Shown here one piece after another: positions 9,349-19,102 of a DNA stretch of 64,000 bases. The notes under the pieces were generated by a model. The model was given only the letters and a program-made list of their open reading frames with translations. It did not search any database and was not told where the DNA came from. The DNA comes from Porphyra umbilicalis (taxonomy: Eukaryota > Rhodophyta > Bangiophyceae > Bangiales > Bangiaceae): NCBI GenBank assembly GCA_002049455.2, contig KV918768.1, positions 1 to 64,000 of the forward strand. Direction: 5' to 3'. Numbering within the stretch: the stretch's first letter is position 1; the number at the start of each line of letters is the position of its first letter. The position numbers and the translations under genes are program-made.

Positions 9349-9842
9349 AACCAATGGGGTGCACGGAAACGCTATTCGCCAGCGACGCGGTTGAGAGCTG
9401 TGCATTGTAAGATAGATGCAAGTGTTCTGATTGGATCTTGGTAAATATACGTTTGGGACCGTGTGATTCTATGTCGTTCGCCCACTGTGGGCATTGAAAC
9501 AGCGCCACGACAACCAATGGAATGGCTTAGACATGTTAATCGAGAACGACGAGGGGCCATGTCTTGCAATGTATGGCAGATTCGAGTGGTCTGATTGGTT
9601 CTTGAAGTCATGTAAGGAATCACGTGAGTTTCTGGCGTCCGTCAACTGTGGGACATCATTCTTCGAGAGCCTTGAAAACCAATGGGATCACTTACATTTG
9701 TTAATCATCAAACACACTGTTCAAAGCCTTGCATCATATAATGGATACAAGTGTTTTGATTGGTCGTTGTGGTCATGTGAGGGATCACATGACTTTCCGC
9801 ACGTTCGTGACATGTGTACCTCCTCTGAGTGAAGCCATGTCA
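9349..9842. repeat. Three tandem ~164-bp units, each with a CCAAT box and an inverted CCAAT box
   Basis: AACCAATGG occurs at 9349, 9512 and 9677, and TGATTGG (inverted CCAAT) at 9428, 9592 and 9757, a period of 163-165 bp. Units 2 and 3 also share TCATGTRAGGRATCACRTGA; in unit 3 this is a perfect 9-bp inverted repeat (GTCATGTGA / TCACATGAC, about 9773-9794). The array is 0.8-1.3 kb upstream of the H3 ATG. CCAAT boxes (NF-Y sites) are common in histone promoters, so a regulatory role is plausible but unproven. Confidence 0.6.
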
Positions 9843-10130
9843 TTGGACTGTGGCGTCGACAGGACACGTGTGGCAATGAATTGTTTGTGCTTGATTTTCA
9901 TGGCGAGCGGTGACGACAGAAGCAAGTTAAATAATAATGTCGATCGGCAGTGTATCGAGCCACAAGATCTTGCGAAGCTCGCACGCGCCACCATCGTGCG
10001 GCACTTGGCACGAGTGCCGCCCCCACCGCAGGCCGCCGCCCTGCCCACCGTGCTGCTGCCCGCAATCCTCCCCCCCCGCCCCCCCGCGAGGCGACCGCCG
10101 GCAATCTCCGTGGCTTAGTCGCCTGGTGCC
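9843..10130. other. Spacer without a supported gene
   Basis: This is the transition from moderate-GC to CCG-rich DNA. No domain or RNA gene is seen. Confidence 0.4.
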
Positions 10131-10139
10131 GCTCCGCCG

Positions 10140-10655
10140 CCGCGGCGCGTGCGCTCCGTACCCTCCCGCCGACGCACGTGCGCTCGCCGCCAGCCTCTAC
10201 GCCGCCCAAGCGCAGTGGGCGGCGTCGGTGGCGGGCAACGGCGCCATGAGCGGCGACGGCGGCGGCAGCAGCTGCGGCGGCGGCTGCACCGGCGGCTGCG
10301 ACGGCGGCAGCGGCGACGGCGGCGGGGGCGGGGGCGGCGGCGGCGACGGCGGCGGGGGCGGGGGCGGGGGCGGCGGCGGCGGCAGCGGCGGCGGTGGCGG
10401 CGGTGGCGGCGGCGGTGGCGGCGGCGGCGGCGGCGGCGGCCCGCTGCCGCTGCCTGCCACCTCCGTGACGTCCCCCCCGGTGGCCGCCTCGGCGCAGCCG
10501 TCGCGTACCCTCCCGCCGCCGCACGTGCGCTCGCCGCCAGCCTCGACGCCGCCCAAGCGCAGGGGGCGGCGTTGGTCGCGCTCAACGGCGCCATGAACGG
10601 CGACGGCGGCGGCTACGGCCGCGGCTGCGGCAGCAGCGGCGACGGCGGCGGCGGC

Positions 10656-10688
<33 letters not shown>

Positions 10689-10694
10689 GGCGGC

Positions 10695-10745
<51 letters not shown>

Positions 10746-10870
10746 CGGACTACTGCCGCTGCCTGCCGCCACCGCGGACGCCTCGGTCGCGCCCCCCGCC
10801 GCCGCCGCAGGCACACAGTTGGCCGTCTGCACGCGCCGGCGGCAACGGCTGCGTGCTGAGTGGCCTCGCC
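10140..10870 (+). repeat. 345-bp tandem duplication with glycine-rich (GGC) cores; coding-like
   Basis: The block starting near 10151 (CGCTCCGTACCCTCCCGCC...) recurs near 10498 (TCGCGTACCCTCCCGCC...). Each copy has a conserved 110-bp head, a long GGC tract (10310-10440; 10636-10745) and a CTGCCGCTGCCTGCC tail. Read in one plus frame per copy, the heads encode near-identical Ala-rich helices (ARALAASLxAAQAQ, then NGAMxGDGGG). The tails encode PLPLPATS and LLPLPAATA, but the frame changes inside each GGC tract. It may be a repeat-rich gene with tract-length errors or slippage, or a decayed duplicate. No known domain. Confidence 0.45.
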
Positions 10871-11123
10871 TGTGGCGCGGGGTCAGCGGCGGCAGCGGCG
10901 TCGGCGGCGGAGTCGGCGACCCGCCTTCGGGCGCTGCCGCCGTCGCGGGAGCGTCACCACGGGTCGGCACCGTGTGGAGGCCGCGGCGGGCCGGCGGGGG
11001 CGGCCCTCAGCGACGACCGCGGCTGAAGAAACCCGGGGGATCCCCCGCCGTACCAGTCGGCCAGCCGCTCGGGGCTACCGGCGCTGGGGGCCTCCCGCCG
11101 TGGACACGATCGTTACGAAGGTG

Positions 11124-11165
11124 TGTAGGAAAAAAAAACCCTGCCCAGCGGGAAAAAAAAACCTT
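11124..11165 (-). terminator. Paired T-tract motif downstream of the PIF/Harbinger-type gene
   Basis: On the minus strand: CAAAGG, 9 T's, CCCGCTGGGCAGGG, 9 T's, CCTACAC. It starts about 35 bases after the transposase stop codon. It closely matches the motif at 5146-5190 after the trihelix-like gene, including the flanking AAAGG and CCTAYAC words. Interpreted as a possible 3'-end signal. Confidence 0.35.
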
Positions 11166-11195
11166 TGTGTCTACTCTACTACGCCCTACATCACG

Positions 11196-12782
11196 TCACC
11201 CAACGTACGGGGCAAGCAGTTCGCCTCGGTCGCGATAAATGTCCGCAGTCAGGTCGGCTCGCAAGCGCTCGTTCTCCTCCACGTTCTGCGTCTCAGCCCA
11301 AGCATCAAAAATGGCAGCCATGCCGGCGGCAGGCGGGTGGGCGACAGGATTAAGAGCAGGAGGCGCGTTGCCGACGGCGTCAATGTTGTCCATTGCCGCA
11401 GCGACGCCGCCGACGCCACCGCCAGGTGCTGGAGCCCCGGCGGCAGCAATAACAACGCCGACGCCACCGCCGCTGCCGCCGCCAGGTGCAAGTGCCCCGG
11501 CGGCAGCAGTGCCGCCAGCTGGTGCCCCACCGCTCTGTCCTTCCCCACCATCTGACCCGCCGCCAGCATCGCCACCTACGCCACAGTTAGTCCCATCATC
11601 ACCCCCCGCCGCACGTCGACGGCGACTCAAAAAGTTGCTACGTCGACTCTCCACACACATGTTGTGCAGAATGCAAATGGCCTTGTAGGTCGTCACTAGC
11701 TGCGACACAGAGCGGTAGCGCCCAGGGTGGAGCGCAACATGAAAGCGCTTCATCAATACGCCAAACAGCCGCTCCACGTCCTTCCGGATGGCCTCTTGGA
11801 GGCGGTTGAACGTCGTCTGCTCCTCGGTGGACGGCTTGGGGTGCGGCGACATCAGAAAAGCGTAGCGCGGGTAAATCCCGTCGACAAGGTAGTAGGGTAG
11901 CGTGCGGGTGCGGCCATTGATAGTAAAGGGCGTGCCGCGCGGCGGCCACCGGCCGCCAGTGACGTCCAGGTACAGCGGCGACTGCTGCATGACGTTGATG
12001 TGGTTAAGACTGCCGGGGGCCCCTACAAACAGGTGCCACACCCACAGGTCCTCGTCACACACAGCTTCTACGACGATGCCCCTCTTGCCCTTGCGACTCT
12101 GGTACGCCCCCGCCATCCCCGTCGGGCACTGGTGCCACTCCCAATGGCAACAGTCGAGGGAGCCCATGCACCCCGGCATCCCGCGCTCCTTGTTGCGCTC
12201 CATAATGGTGTTGAGCTCGTCTTGGTTCGGTCGTCGCAGGTAGGTAGGTCCCCATCGCTTGACAATAAACTCCATCAGCAACTTGGTCGACTTGGCGATC
12301 ACCGTCCGGGACAGGCGCACGTACTCGTCCGCTCGGTCGGCCGCCTCGCCGTAGGCGATCACGCGAAAGGCTGCCACCACCTTCTGCAGTGGATGCGCTT
12401 GCAGCTTGCCCGTCGCATTAATGCGTTGTTGGAAGAAAGGCTCGTCCTTGACAGCCAAATAGATACGCCGAAAGACGGCGCGGGGGACACGGAACCGCGT
12501 CTCAAAGTCCCGGTCATCGTAGATAGGAAGCAGACCGCCAACACCGAAGTAGTCTCGCAAAATGGCGTGCACACCGGCCGCAAAGTCGCGGCGCTTGTTG
12601 CCACGGCGCCCCGCGGTGGAGCCACGATAGAGCCATCGTCGCGCGATGCGCTTGGCGCGCGCGCGTCGGCGCACCGCCATGAGCACATTGACGTGCGCCT
12701 GCACCACAGCAGCAACATCCGCGCCGTCGTCCTCGGCCAGCAGGGCGGCGGTGGCCGAGACCTCCTCCTCCTCGACGTCCAT
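11196..12782 (-). CDS. PIF/Harbinger-type transposase-like protein with a lost catalytic Asp
   Basis: 528 codons from ATG 12780-12782, uninterrupted. The core matches the plant PIF/Harbinger transposase family (DDE_Tnp_4/Plant_tran): RGMPGCMGSLDCCHWEW carries the first Asp, LWVWHLFVGAPGS follows, and KDVERLFGVLMKRF carries the Glu. The second acidic residue, normally in a G-S-x-N-D-I-N-V motif, is His here (GSLNHINVMQQSPL), from GAC to CAC. The N-terminal 150 residues are acidic then Arg-rich, typical of the family. The C-terminus is a Gly/Ala-rich linker plus a conserved-looking tail. An intact long frame with one lost catalytic residue fits a domesticated transposase (compare ALP1-type host proteins) or a very recent inactivation. 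A trihelix-like gene, the usual partner of this class, lies 6 kb away on the other strand. Confidence 0.85.
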   Translation of the reverse strand: MDVEEEEVSATAALLAEDDGADVAAVVQAHVNVLMAVRRRARAKRIARRWLYRGSTAGRRGNKRRDFAAGVHAILRDYFGVGGLLPIYDDRDFETRFRVPRAVFRRIYLAVKDEPFFQQRINATGKLQAHPLQKVVAAFRVIAYGEAADRADEYVRLSRTVIAKSTKLLMEFIVKRWGPTYLRRPNQDELNTIMERNKERGMPGCMGSLDCCHWEWHQCPTGMAGAYQSRKGKRGIVVEAVCDEDLWVWHLFVGAPGSLNHINVMQQSPLYLDVTGGRWPPRGTPFTINGRTRTLPYYLVDGIYPRYAFLMSPHPKPSTEEQTTFNRLQEAIRKDVERLFGVLMKRFHVALHPGRYRSVSQLVTTYKAICILHNMCVESRRSNFLSRRRRAAGGDDGTNCGVGGDAGGGSDGGEGQSGGAPAGGTAAAGALAPGGGSGGGVGVVIAAAGAPAPGGGVGGVAAAMDNIDAVGNAPPALNPVAHPPAAGMAAIFDAWAETQNVEENERLRADLTADIYRDRGELLAPYVG

Positions 12783-13735
12783 ACTGAAGGCAGGGACGCA
12801 GACGACCGGACCCCGTGGGGCGCGGGGTGGGAATGGGGAACAACAGCAGGGGCGCCTAGTGCGTCGTGGAAAGGGAGGAGGGGGGGGGAGGGGGGACGAG
12901 CGGTGCGAGCAGCGCGCGTACCCATCGAGATCGAGGAGGGGGGGGGAGTGGGATGGAGCCCAGCGGTGAGAGCAGAGCGCGTGGCCGGCGCGATGGAGGA
13001 GGGGCCGCGTCGGCCGTGCTCACGGGTGTGGTGGGTGGACAAAAATCGGCGGCGGCGGGATGGGGGTGACGACGGCGGTGGCAATCAGCGGGCGGCCCGT
13101 GCCGTCCTCTGAATGGCGTGTCCGGCCGACCACTGCGGACAGCCACCCCAGCGCACCCCCCCACCGCTGATGCACGCCGGGATGCCCCGCCACCACCCCC
13201 CCCAGGCAGCGCTCGTGCGGGCGCCCCTGCCACTGATGCACGGTGGCTGGGCGGCCACCCCCCTCCAAACGGTGCCGATCGCGGCCCCCCCATCCAGGCG
13301 CGACCATTCAGGCTGCAGGACCCCCTCAGGCTCCTGTCAGGGCGCCCCAATAGCTGTGGCACAGCGACCGGCCCGATCTCGCCCCTCCACGCGGCGCTGT
13401 CGACGGCCCGCGCCGCCCTCGCGCCACGACCTCCCTCCACGTGGGCCCCCAGGGAGGCCCTACGCAGGCGCAGCACCCCTGGGTCGACAGCCCCACCCCT
13501 CTCAGATTGCTCTGTGAGCGATGCGTGGGAGCCACGCAGGCGCAAAAAGATCCAACGCGCTTCCCTCTGTGCACGCCGTAACCAAAATATCTCGCGAGCC
13601 GTGGGTCCGCTTTCGAGAGGAGTGGTCCAGATCGACAATTTCTAGTTTCTGAATGACTGTGAAAAACCAAGGCTGATCGTGGGCCCACACGTTGCTCGCT
13701 TAAGCGTGCTATCTTCTATACTGTTTCGAATCGTT
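12783..13735. other. GC-rich region upstream of the transposase gene; no gene supported
   Basis: Positions 12840-13110 are G-rich with open frames on both strands but no domain. 13110-13530 is C-rich with frames of the same kind. No terminal inverted repeat matching the left side of the trihelix locus was found by eye. Confidence 0.4.
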
Positions 13736-13737
13736 CG

Positions 13738-13932
13738 ACCAATGAGAGAGCATAGAAGAATGGGGTCGGCTTCGGACCGACCCCATTTCCGGTCGGGAAT
13801 GGGGTCGGTCCGGCACAGGCCCCATTTCTGAAAGCAACATATGTGTTGTACTTACGTCATTTGATTTGGTTGAAATGAAGCCTAAATGGGGTCGGAGACG
13901 TTGATGCGGGAGCGTTCCGGCCCCATTTCCTT
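13738..13932. repeat. Cluster of inverted AATGGGGTCGG / CCGACCCCATT words
   Basis: GGGGTCGG and CCGACCCC face each other at about 13761-13783, with further GGGGTCGG at about 13801 and 13890 and CCCCATTT at 13823 and 13920. They form several imperfect hairpins. Related words occur at 1020-1190. It may be a small non-autonomous element or a regulatory cluster; boundaries are unclear. Confidence 0.4.
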
Positions 13933-13977
13933 AATAATGAGACACGTTTGCGCCACGTTGCGCCACGTTTCGCAAAT

Positions 13978-14379
13978 ATGACTTGGGGCCGACGTTGCAG
14001 GGTTTGCTCTTACCCCCTCTCCGCCAACACCACCCCGGAAACCCTGCCCCCCCCCGCCAGCGTCGCGCCCGCCGAAGCAGCCGAACACCCGAGCGCGTGC
14101 CCCTTCACCACTGGCAGCTCGTCCAACCGCCCTACCGCCGCCGTCCGCGCCATCCCGAACACCGCTACCACCGTCAATGGCGACGCGATTTTCCACGCGG
14201 GCGGCAGGACGAGGGTGGGCGTCGGCAAGTCGCCGCCGTCGCCCCGCGCCGACGCGCCGTCGACCGAAGAGGATGAGAATTTCCACGCGAGCGGCCGGGC
14301 GAGGATGAGCATCGGCCCCCCGTCGCCGTCGCCCCGCGCCGACGCACCGTCGACCGACGCGGATGAGAACAGCTCCTAA
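13978..14379 (+). CDS. Hypothetical small protein with a 32-33-residue tandem repeat
   Basis: From ATG 13978 to TAA 14377-14379, 133 codons. The start reads MTWGRRCRVCSYPL. The C-terminal half holds two tandem units of the form FHAxGRxRxxxGxxxPSPRADAPST followed by DEN. In-frame periodicity suggests translation. The RRCRVCS stretch is encoded by the 21-base word that recurs inverted at 967-987, where the minus strand reads WDRRCRVCS after a similar HVAP motif. No known domain. An antisense frame across the region is equally long, so the call is weak. Confidence 0.3.
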   Translation: MTWGRRCRVCSYPLSANTTPETLPPPASVAPAEAAEHPSACPFTTGSSSNRPTAAVRAIPNTATTVNGDAIFHAGGRTRVGVGKSPPSPRADAPSTEEDENFHASGRARMSIGPPSPSPRADAPSTDADENSS

Positions 14380-15099
14380 ATGACGAGTGAGGCAAGCACC
14401 CGCCCAGCAGCAACGACGGATGACTTCGCGTGGTGGGCGAAGGAGTGGGGCGTCGTGAGCCCCCGCGTCGCGGTGGCGGTGACGGGACGATACGACCGGC
14501 AGGACCGCCAAATAACAGATGCACGACCATGTCGGCCCACGCACTGGGGCTAACAGAGGGGGAGGGGGAGTCGTCACGGGTGTGGGCGCAAAGACAACAA
14601 CGGCTACGTTGCGCGGGGTCACAATGCGGACCTGGATGCATTCTGGATGGGTCCCCTGCCAGACTGTATGCCTGGATCGTCCCTTACTCCCTGCCAGGGG
14701 ATTGCACGTGGCGCCGAGGGGACCGCGAGGGGACCGACGTGTCTCGAACGCGCCCCCACAGCGTCCTTTTACAGGGGCACACGTGGCGACCGAGTCCCCT
14801 GGCAAAAGTACGAGGATCAAGGCCTTCGGGAATTTCCGTATTAGCTGAAATGCCCGTCCCCCAATGTACCGCCCTACCACTCTACTAAGCGTTGGTCCCC
14901 TGGCGGCGGTAAGCGGGCGGTGCGTCATGCGTGCCGGCCGTGCCCGATTGAGTCACTCAATTGGCGGCGCGCACGTTCGTCGTGATCCGAGCACCCACAA
15001 GCAACTCATTTCGTGTACCATTCGCCACACCCCCGCACCACCGCAACACCAAAACCGTGTGGCACGCTCGTACAGAGCTGCTCTGCACGCACTCCCACC
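14380..15099. other. Putative promoter region of the kinesin gene
   Basis: No gene is supported. There are short inverted words (GTCCCCTGCCAG near 14650 and CCCCTGGCAAAAG near 14798) and moderate GC in 14900-15090. Confidence 0.35.
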
Positions 15100-15202
15100 A
15101 TGCTGACCCGGCGGCAGCGGGAGATCATCCGCCTGCGTGCGCAATTGCGTGAGGCGATGCTATTTGTGGCTGTTCAGAGGTCGGGCGTGGTCCTGCCACG
15201 CA

Positions 15203-18034
15203 ATGAGACTGCCGACGGTGATCCCCCCTCCCCCGGGGCGTCATGCATCGGCGGCTCCCCCCCCCCCCCCCTCCCCCCGGCGGCGGCGGCCCCGCCGCCC
15301 CCCCACCTCGGCCGCGGCCGCCGCGGCGGCCCCGCCCGTCCCCGTCCAAGTCGTCGTCCGCTGCCGCCCCCTGTCCGCCACCGAAACCGCCCGCGGCGAG
15401 CGCCCGACCGTCGCCGTCGACCCGTCGCGACGGGAGGTGCGGCTGGGGGCTCCCTCGACCACCACCACCGGTCGCGGGCGCAGCAAAGCTGCCACCGCCG
15501 CCGCCATTGCCGCCGCCGCCGCCGCCGCCTCTGCTGGGGGTGATGTTGGGGAGGAGGGCGCAGGGGGAGGGGGAGGGGGGGCGGGCGGGGCACCACCACC
15601 GGTCGCCACGGGTCCCGGCGCCAAGCGGTTTGTGTTTGACGGCGTGTTTGGCCCCGCCGCCGGCCAAGCCGAAGTGTACGAGGCGGTCGTGTCGCCGATT
15701 GTGGAGGAGGTGCTCGCCGGCTACAACTGCACGGTGTTTGCGTATGGCTCCACGTCGTCGGGCAAGACGCACACCATCCAGGGGGAGCCGGGAGGGTGGG
15801 GTGGGGGAGCGGGCGGCAGCCTCCCCGCCGCCGCGGGCATCATCCCGCGGGCGGTGCAGCAGATCTTTTCGCACCTCCGCGCGGCGACCGACGAGTACAG
15901 CGTGCGCGTGTCGTACCTCGAGTTGTACAATGAGCAGATTACGGATTTGCTCGCGTCCGACGCCCCAGACGGCGGGGGTGGCGGCGGCGGCGGGGGTGGC
16001 GGTGGCGGTGGTGGTGGCGGCGGTGGCGGGGTCGGTAGCAGCGGTGGTGGGGGTGGTGGGGGTGGTGGGGGTGGAGGCGGCGGCGGCGGCGGCGCGTTCA
16101 ACCCCGACTCGCTGCGCATCTACGAGGACCCGACGCGGGGCACGGTGGTTGGGGGCCTCTCTGAGGTCCCCGTCGCCGCCGAAGGCGACCTCGCGGCGCT
16201 CCTCGAACGGTCGGCTGCCAAACGGCGCACCGCATCGACGGCCATGAACGCGGCGTCGTCCCGCTCCCACGCGGTCTTGACGCTCACCACCCACGCGCGG
16301 GAGGCGGTGGCGGGCGGGGAGGACCTGCTCAAGGTCGGCAAACTCAACTTGGTCGACCTCGCCGGCTCCGAGTGCGTCGGCCGCTCGGGCGCCGTCGCCG
16401 GGCGCGCGCGGGAAGCCGGCTCGATCAACACGTCGCTGCTCACCCTCGGCCGCGTCATCACCGCCCTCGTCGAACACCAGCCGCACGTGCCGTACCGGGA
16501 TTCCAAGCTCACGCGCCTCCTGCAAGAGTCCCTCGGCGGCCGCACCAAAACGTGCATCATCGCGACCGTCACGCCCGGCTCCGGGTCGGCCGAGGAGACG
16601 GCGTCGACGCTCGATTACGCGTCGCGCGCCAAGGCCATCAAAAACCGGCCGACGGCCAATCGGCTGGTCGCCAAAGCCGCCCACCTGCGCGAAGTCGCCG
16701 CCGAATCCGCGCGCCTGGCCGCCGCCCTCGGCGCAACCGCCGCCCACGTCGGCATCTACCTGCCCCCGGGACAGTACGCGGAGCTGTGTCGCCGCGCCGA
16801 GGATGCCGAAGCGGCCGTTGCCGCCGCCGCGGTGGAGCGCGAGGAAGCCGCGGCGGCACGCGCCGGGTTGGCCGCCTCCCTCACCGCCCTGCGCGGGACG
16901 GCGTCGGACTTGTCGCACACCCTCGCGGCGACGCGTCGGCGGTTGGCCGCCGCCACCGCCGCCGCCGCCCGCGCGTCGGCGCAACGCGACGAGGCGCGCA
17001 CCGTCGCGCGCGCGGCGGCGGCCACGGAAGCGGCGCTGACGGCGCACGCGCGGCAGACGGGGGCCACCGCGCGGTCGGCCGTCGCGGATGTGGCCGCGTT
17101 GACCGAGCGGGTGGCCGCGGCCGACGCGGCGGCCGCCGCGGCGGCTGCCGCCGCCGCCGCCCACCGGGACGACGCGGCGGCGGCGGTGGCGGGCCTCCGC
17201 GACGCGCTCGACGGTGCCGCCGCCGCGCACTCGGCGGCGGTGGACGGCGCGACGGCGCGCATCGGCGCGTCGGTGCGCGATGCCGTCGAGGCGGGGGCGG
17301 CGGCGGCGGCCGCGCTCGACGGTGCCGCCGCCGCCGCGGCGTCGGGGGGGGACACGCTGCGCGGGGTGGTGGCGTCGGCGCTGACCGCCGCCGCCGCCGC
17401 CGATGCGGACGGCATGGCCGCCGCGGCGGCGGCCGGCGAGGCGGCGGCGGCCGTGGCGGCGACCGCCGCCGCCGCCGCCGCGGCGGCAGCGGCCGACGTG
17501 CGGTCGGCGCTCGACGGGGTGGCGGCGGCGGCGGCCGACGGGGCCGCGTCGACGGCCGCGGCGGCGGCGGCGGCCGCCGACCGCACCGCCGCGGCGGCAG
17601 CCGACGTGACGGCGCGCCTCGACGCGGCGGCCGCGGAATCTCTCGCGCTCCCCCGTCCGTCCTCCCTGGTTCATCTCACTGGCAGGGTTGCGGCTGTCTC
17701 GGGGAGGGGAAGAGTGTGGAGGGACGATCAATATTTCCAGAACCAGAGCCTGTTTTCGTCAAAAACTTCCTGGTTTTTTTGTGCAACGACGCATCCTCTG
17801 TTTGAAAAACAGAAGAACACGGCAAAGCTCAGGACACCCCCACGACCGTCGACCGGCAGCGCCGCCTCTCCCTCCCCCCCCCGCCCATCCCCGCCTTCCC
17901 CCCCCCCCCCCCCGCTTTCCTTTCCGGCACCGGCCGCAGAGCCCCCCCCCCCCGCCCCACCATTGTTGTCTGCCCACCTCTGCGGCCGCCGTCGTCGCCG
18001 TCGTCATTGTCGTCCCTGCCGTCGGTCCTTGTCG

Positions 18035-18074
<40 letters not shown>

Positions 18075-18370
18075 TGTGCCGCCTCCGCCGCCGTTGGGGG
18101 CCACGACGCTCCGTCGACGGCGACGCCCGCCCGCGGCGGCTCGCCAGCAGCTACGGCGGCAGATGGCGCGACGGCTGCCCGTGTTTGCCGCCCCCCCACA
18201 GCGACAGCAGCGGCGGCGGCCGCACTGGCGGTGCCGCCGCGGGCGCGGCACCCCCCGCGATGGTGCCCCGCGCCCGCGCCCGCGCCCGTGGGGTGGGACC
18301 CCTGCGGGCGGCGCTGCGCGGCTGCCGCCGTTTTGGTCGCCCATACGGCAACGACGGGCGACACCCCTGA
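15203..18370 (+). CDS. Kinesin-5 (BimC/Eg5-type) motor protein; C-terminus uncertain
   Basis: An N-terminal plus-end-directed-type motor domain is clear. The first strand is [11 protein letters not shown], the P-loop GSTSSGKT is at 15746-15769 (unusual for the consensus GQTGTGKT), and NAASSRSHA is switch [11 protein letters not shown] is switch II, followed by [48 protein letters not shown] and [14 protein letters not shown]. These last motifs are most like kinesin-5, the spindle bipolarity motor. A roughly 40-residue Gly-only insertion interrupts the domain at 15970-16095. The stalk to about 17640 is Ala-rich. After that an AT-richer stretch (17690-17830) looks like intron or 3' UTR, so residues beyond it are doubtful, and no BimC box is seen. 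The start is also unsure: a better-looking N-terminus opens at ATG 15100 in another frame, joined only if the C-run near 15258 differs in length. Confidence 0.8.
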
Positions 18371-19102
18371 CAGGTGTCGGTGGTGCCTGCGCGCGCTGGC
18401 GCAGCGTGGGACACACCACCGCCCCGTGCTTGCGGCTGTGTGCCAGAGCGCCCTCGGGGCCGCGCATGACGGCGTCGGGCGGCGCACGCTGCGCGGGCGT
18501 CGTGTCTGTGGCCAAACGGGCCGGGACGGAGCGTGACGCGCGTCGAGGCGCGCGTCGCCGTCCCGGGTGACCATCAGGCGGCGGCGGCGCTGCCCGCAGC
18601 GTTTGCCCCCAAGGCGGCCTGCATGACGCATCGCCTGTGGAGGTGCCCCCGCTCCCTCGGTCGACTGTTTGCTGCCTTGGCGACGCCGTCGGCCATGGCG
18701 CACGCGGGTTTGCTGGATGCGGGCGGCCGCGTGGCAACGCGGCGGGGAGCGCCGCGGACGCGCCGCCAATGGTGGGTGGGCGTGCGCGCAGGCCGCCGTC
18801 GGCGTGCGCCCACGCCGGTTTCAACGCGGTGCGTCTCGATGGTCGTTTATTTCTCTACTCCTAGCCGCCGCCTGCGTGCACACACGCCACGCCACGCCAC
18901 GTCACGCCACCCGGCGGCACGGCGGGGCCTTGCGCTCAGCGGTCGCCCCGCTGCAAGACGGCGGGACGGGTTGCGGCGCTCCACCGCGGGCACGAGCGCA
19001 CCTCACTCGTGGCATGCCGCGACGCGCCCTGCCGTGGCGCCGCAGCCCCGCGGGCGGCGCCCGCCGGCGGCACCCCACCGGCGCGTCTGTGTGGCGCGTT
19101 GC
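18371..19102. other. Convergent intergenic region between the kinesin and monooxygenase genes
   Basis: GC-rich, with long frames on both strands but no domain. CACGCCACGCCACG-type micro-repeats occur at 18885-18910. It presumably holds the 3' UTRs of both genes. Confidence 0.4.

Noticed and set aside
10613-10816. Polyproline ORF on the minus strand
   Set aside because: It is simply the complement of the GGC tract.
12840-13110. Right terminal inverted repeat of a giant Harbinger element matching 2.45-2.55 kb
   Set aside because: Only weak G/C-run similarity is visible; no convincing TIR or 3-bp duplication.
15125-17731. 868-codon minus-strand frame opposite the kinesin gene
   Set aside because: The sense strand encodes conserved kinesin motifs; the antisense frame is Arg/Gly-rich low complexity.
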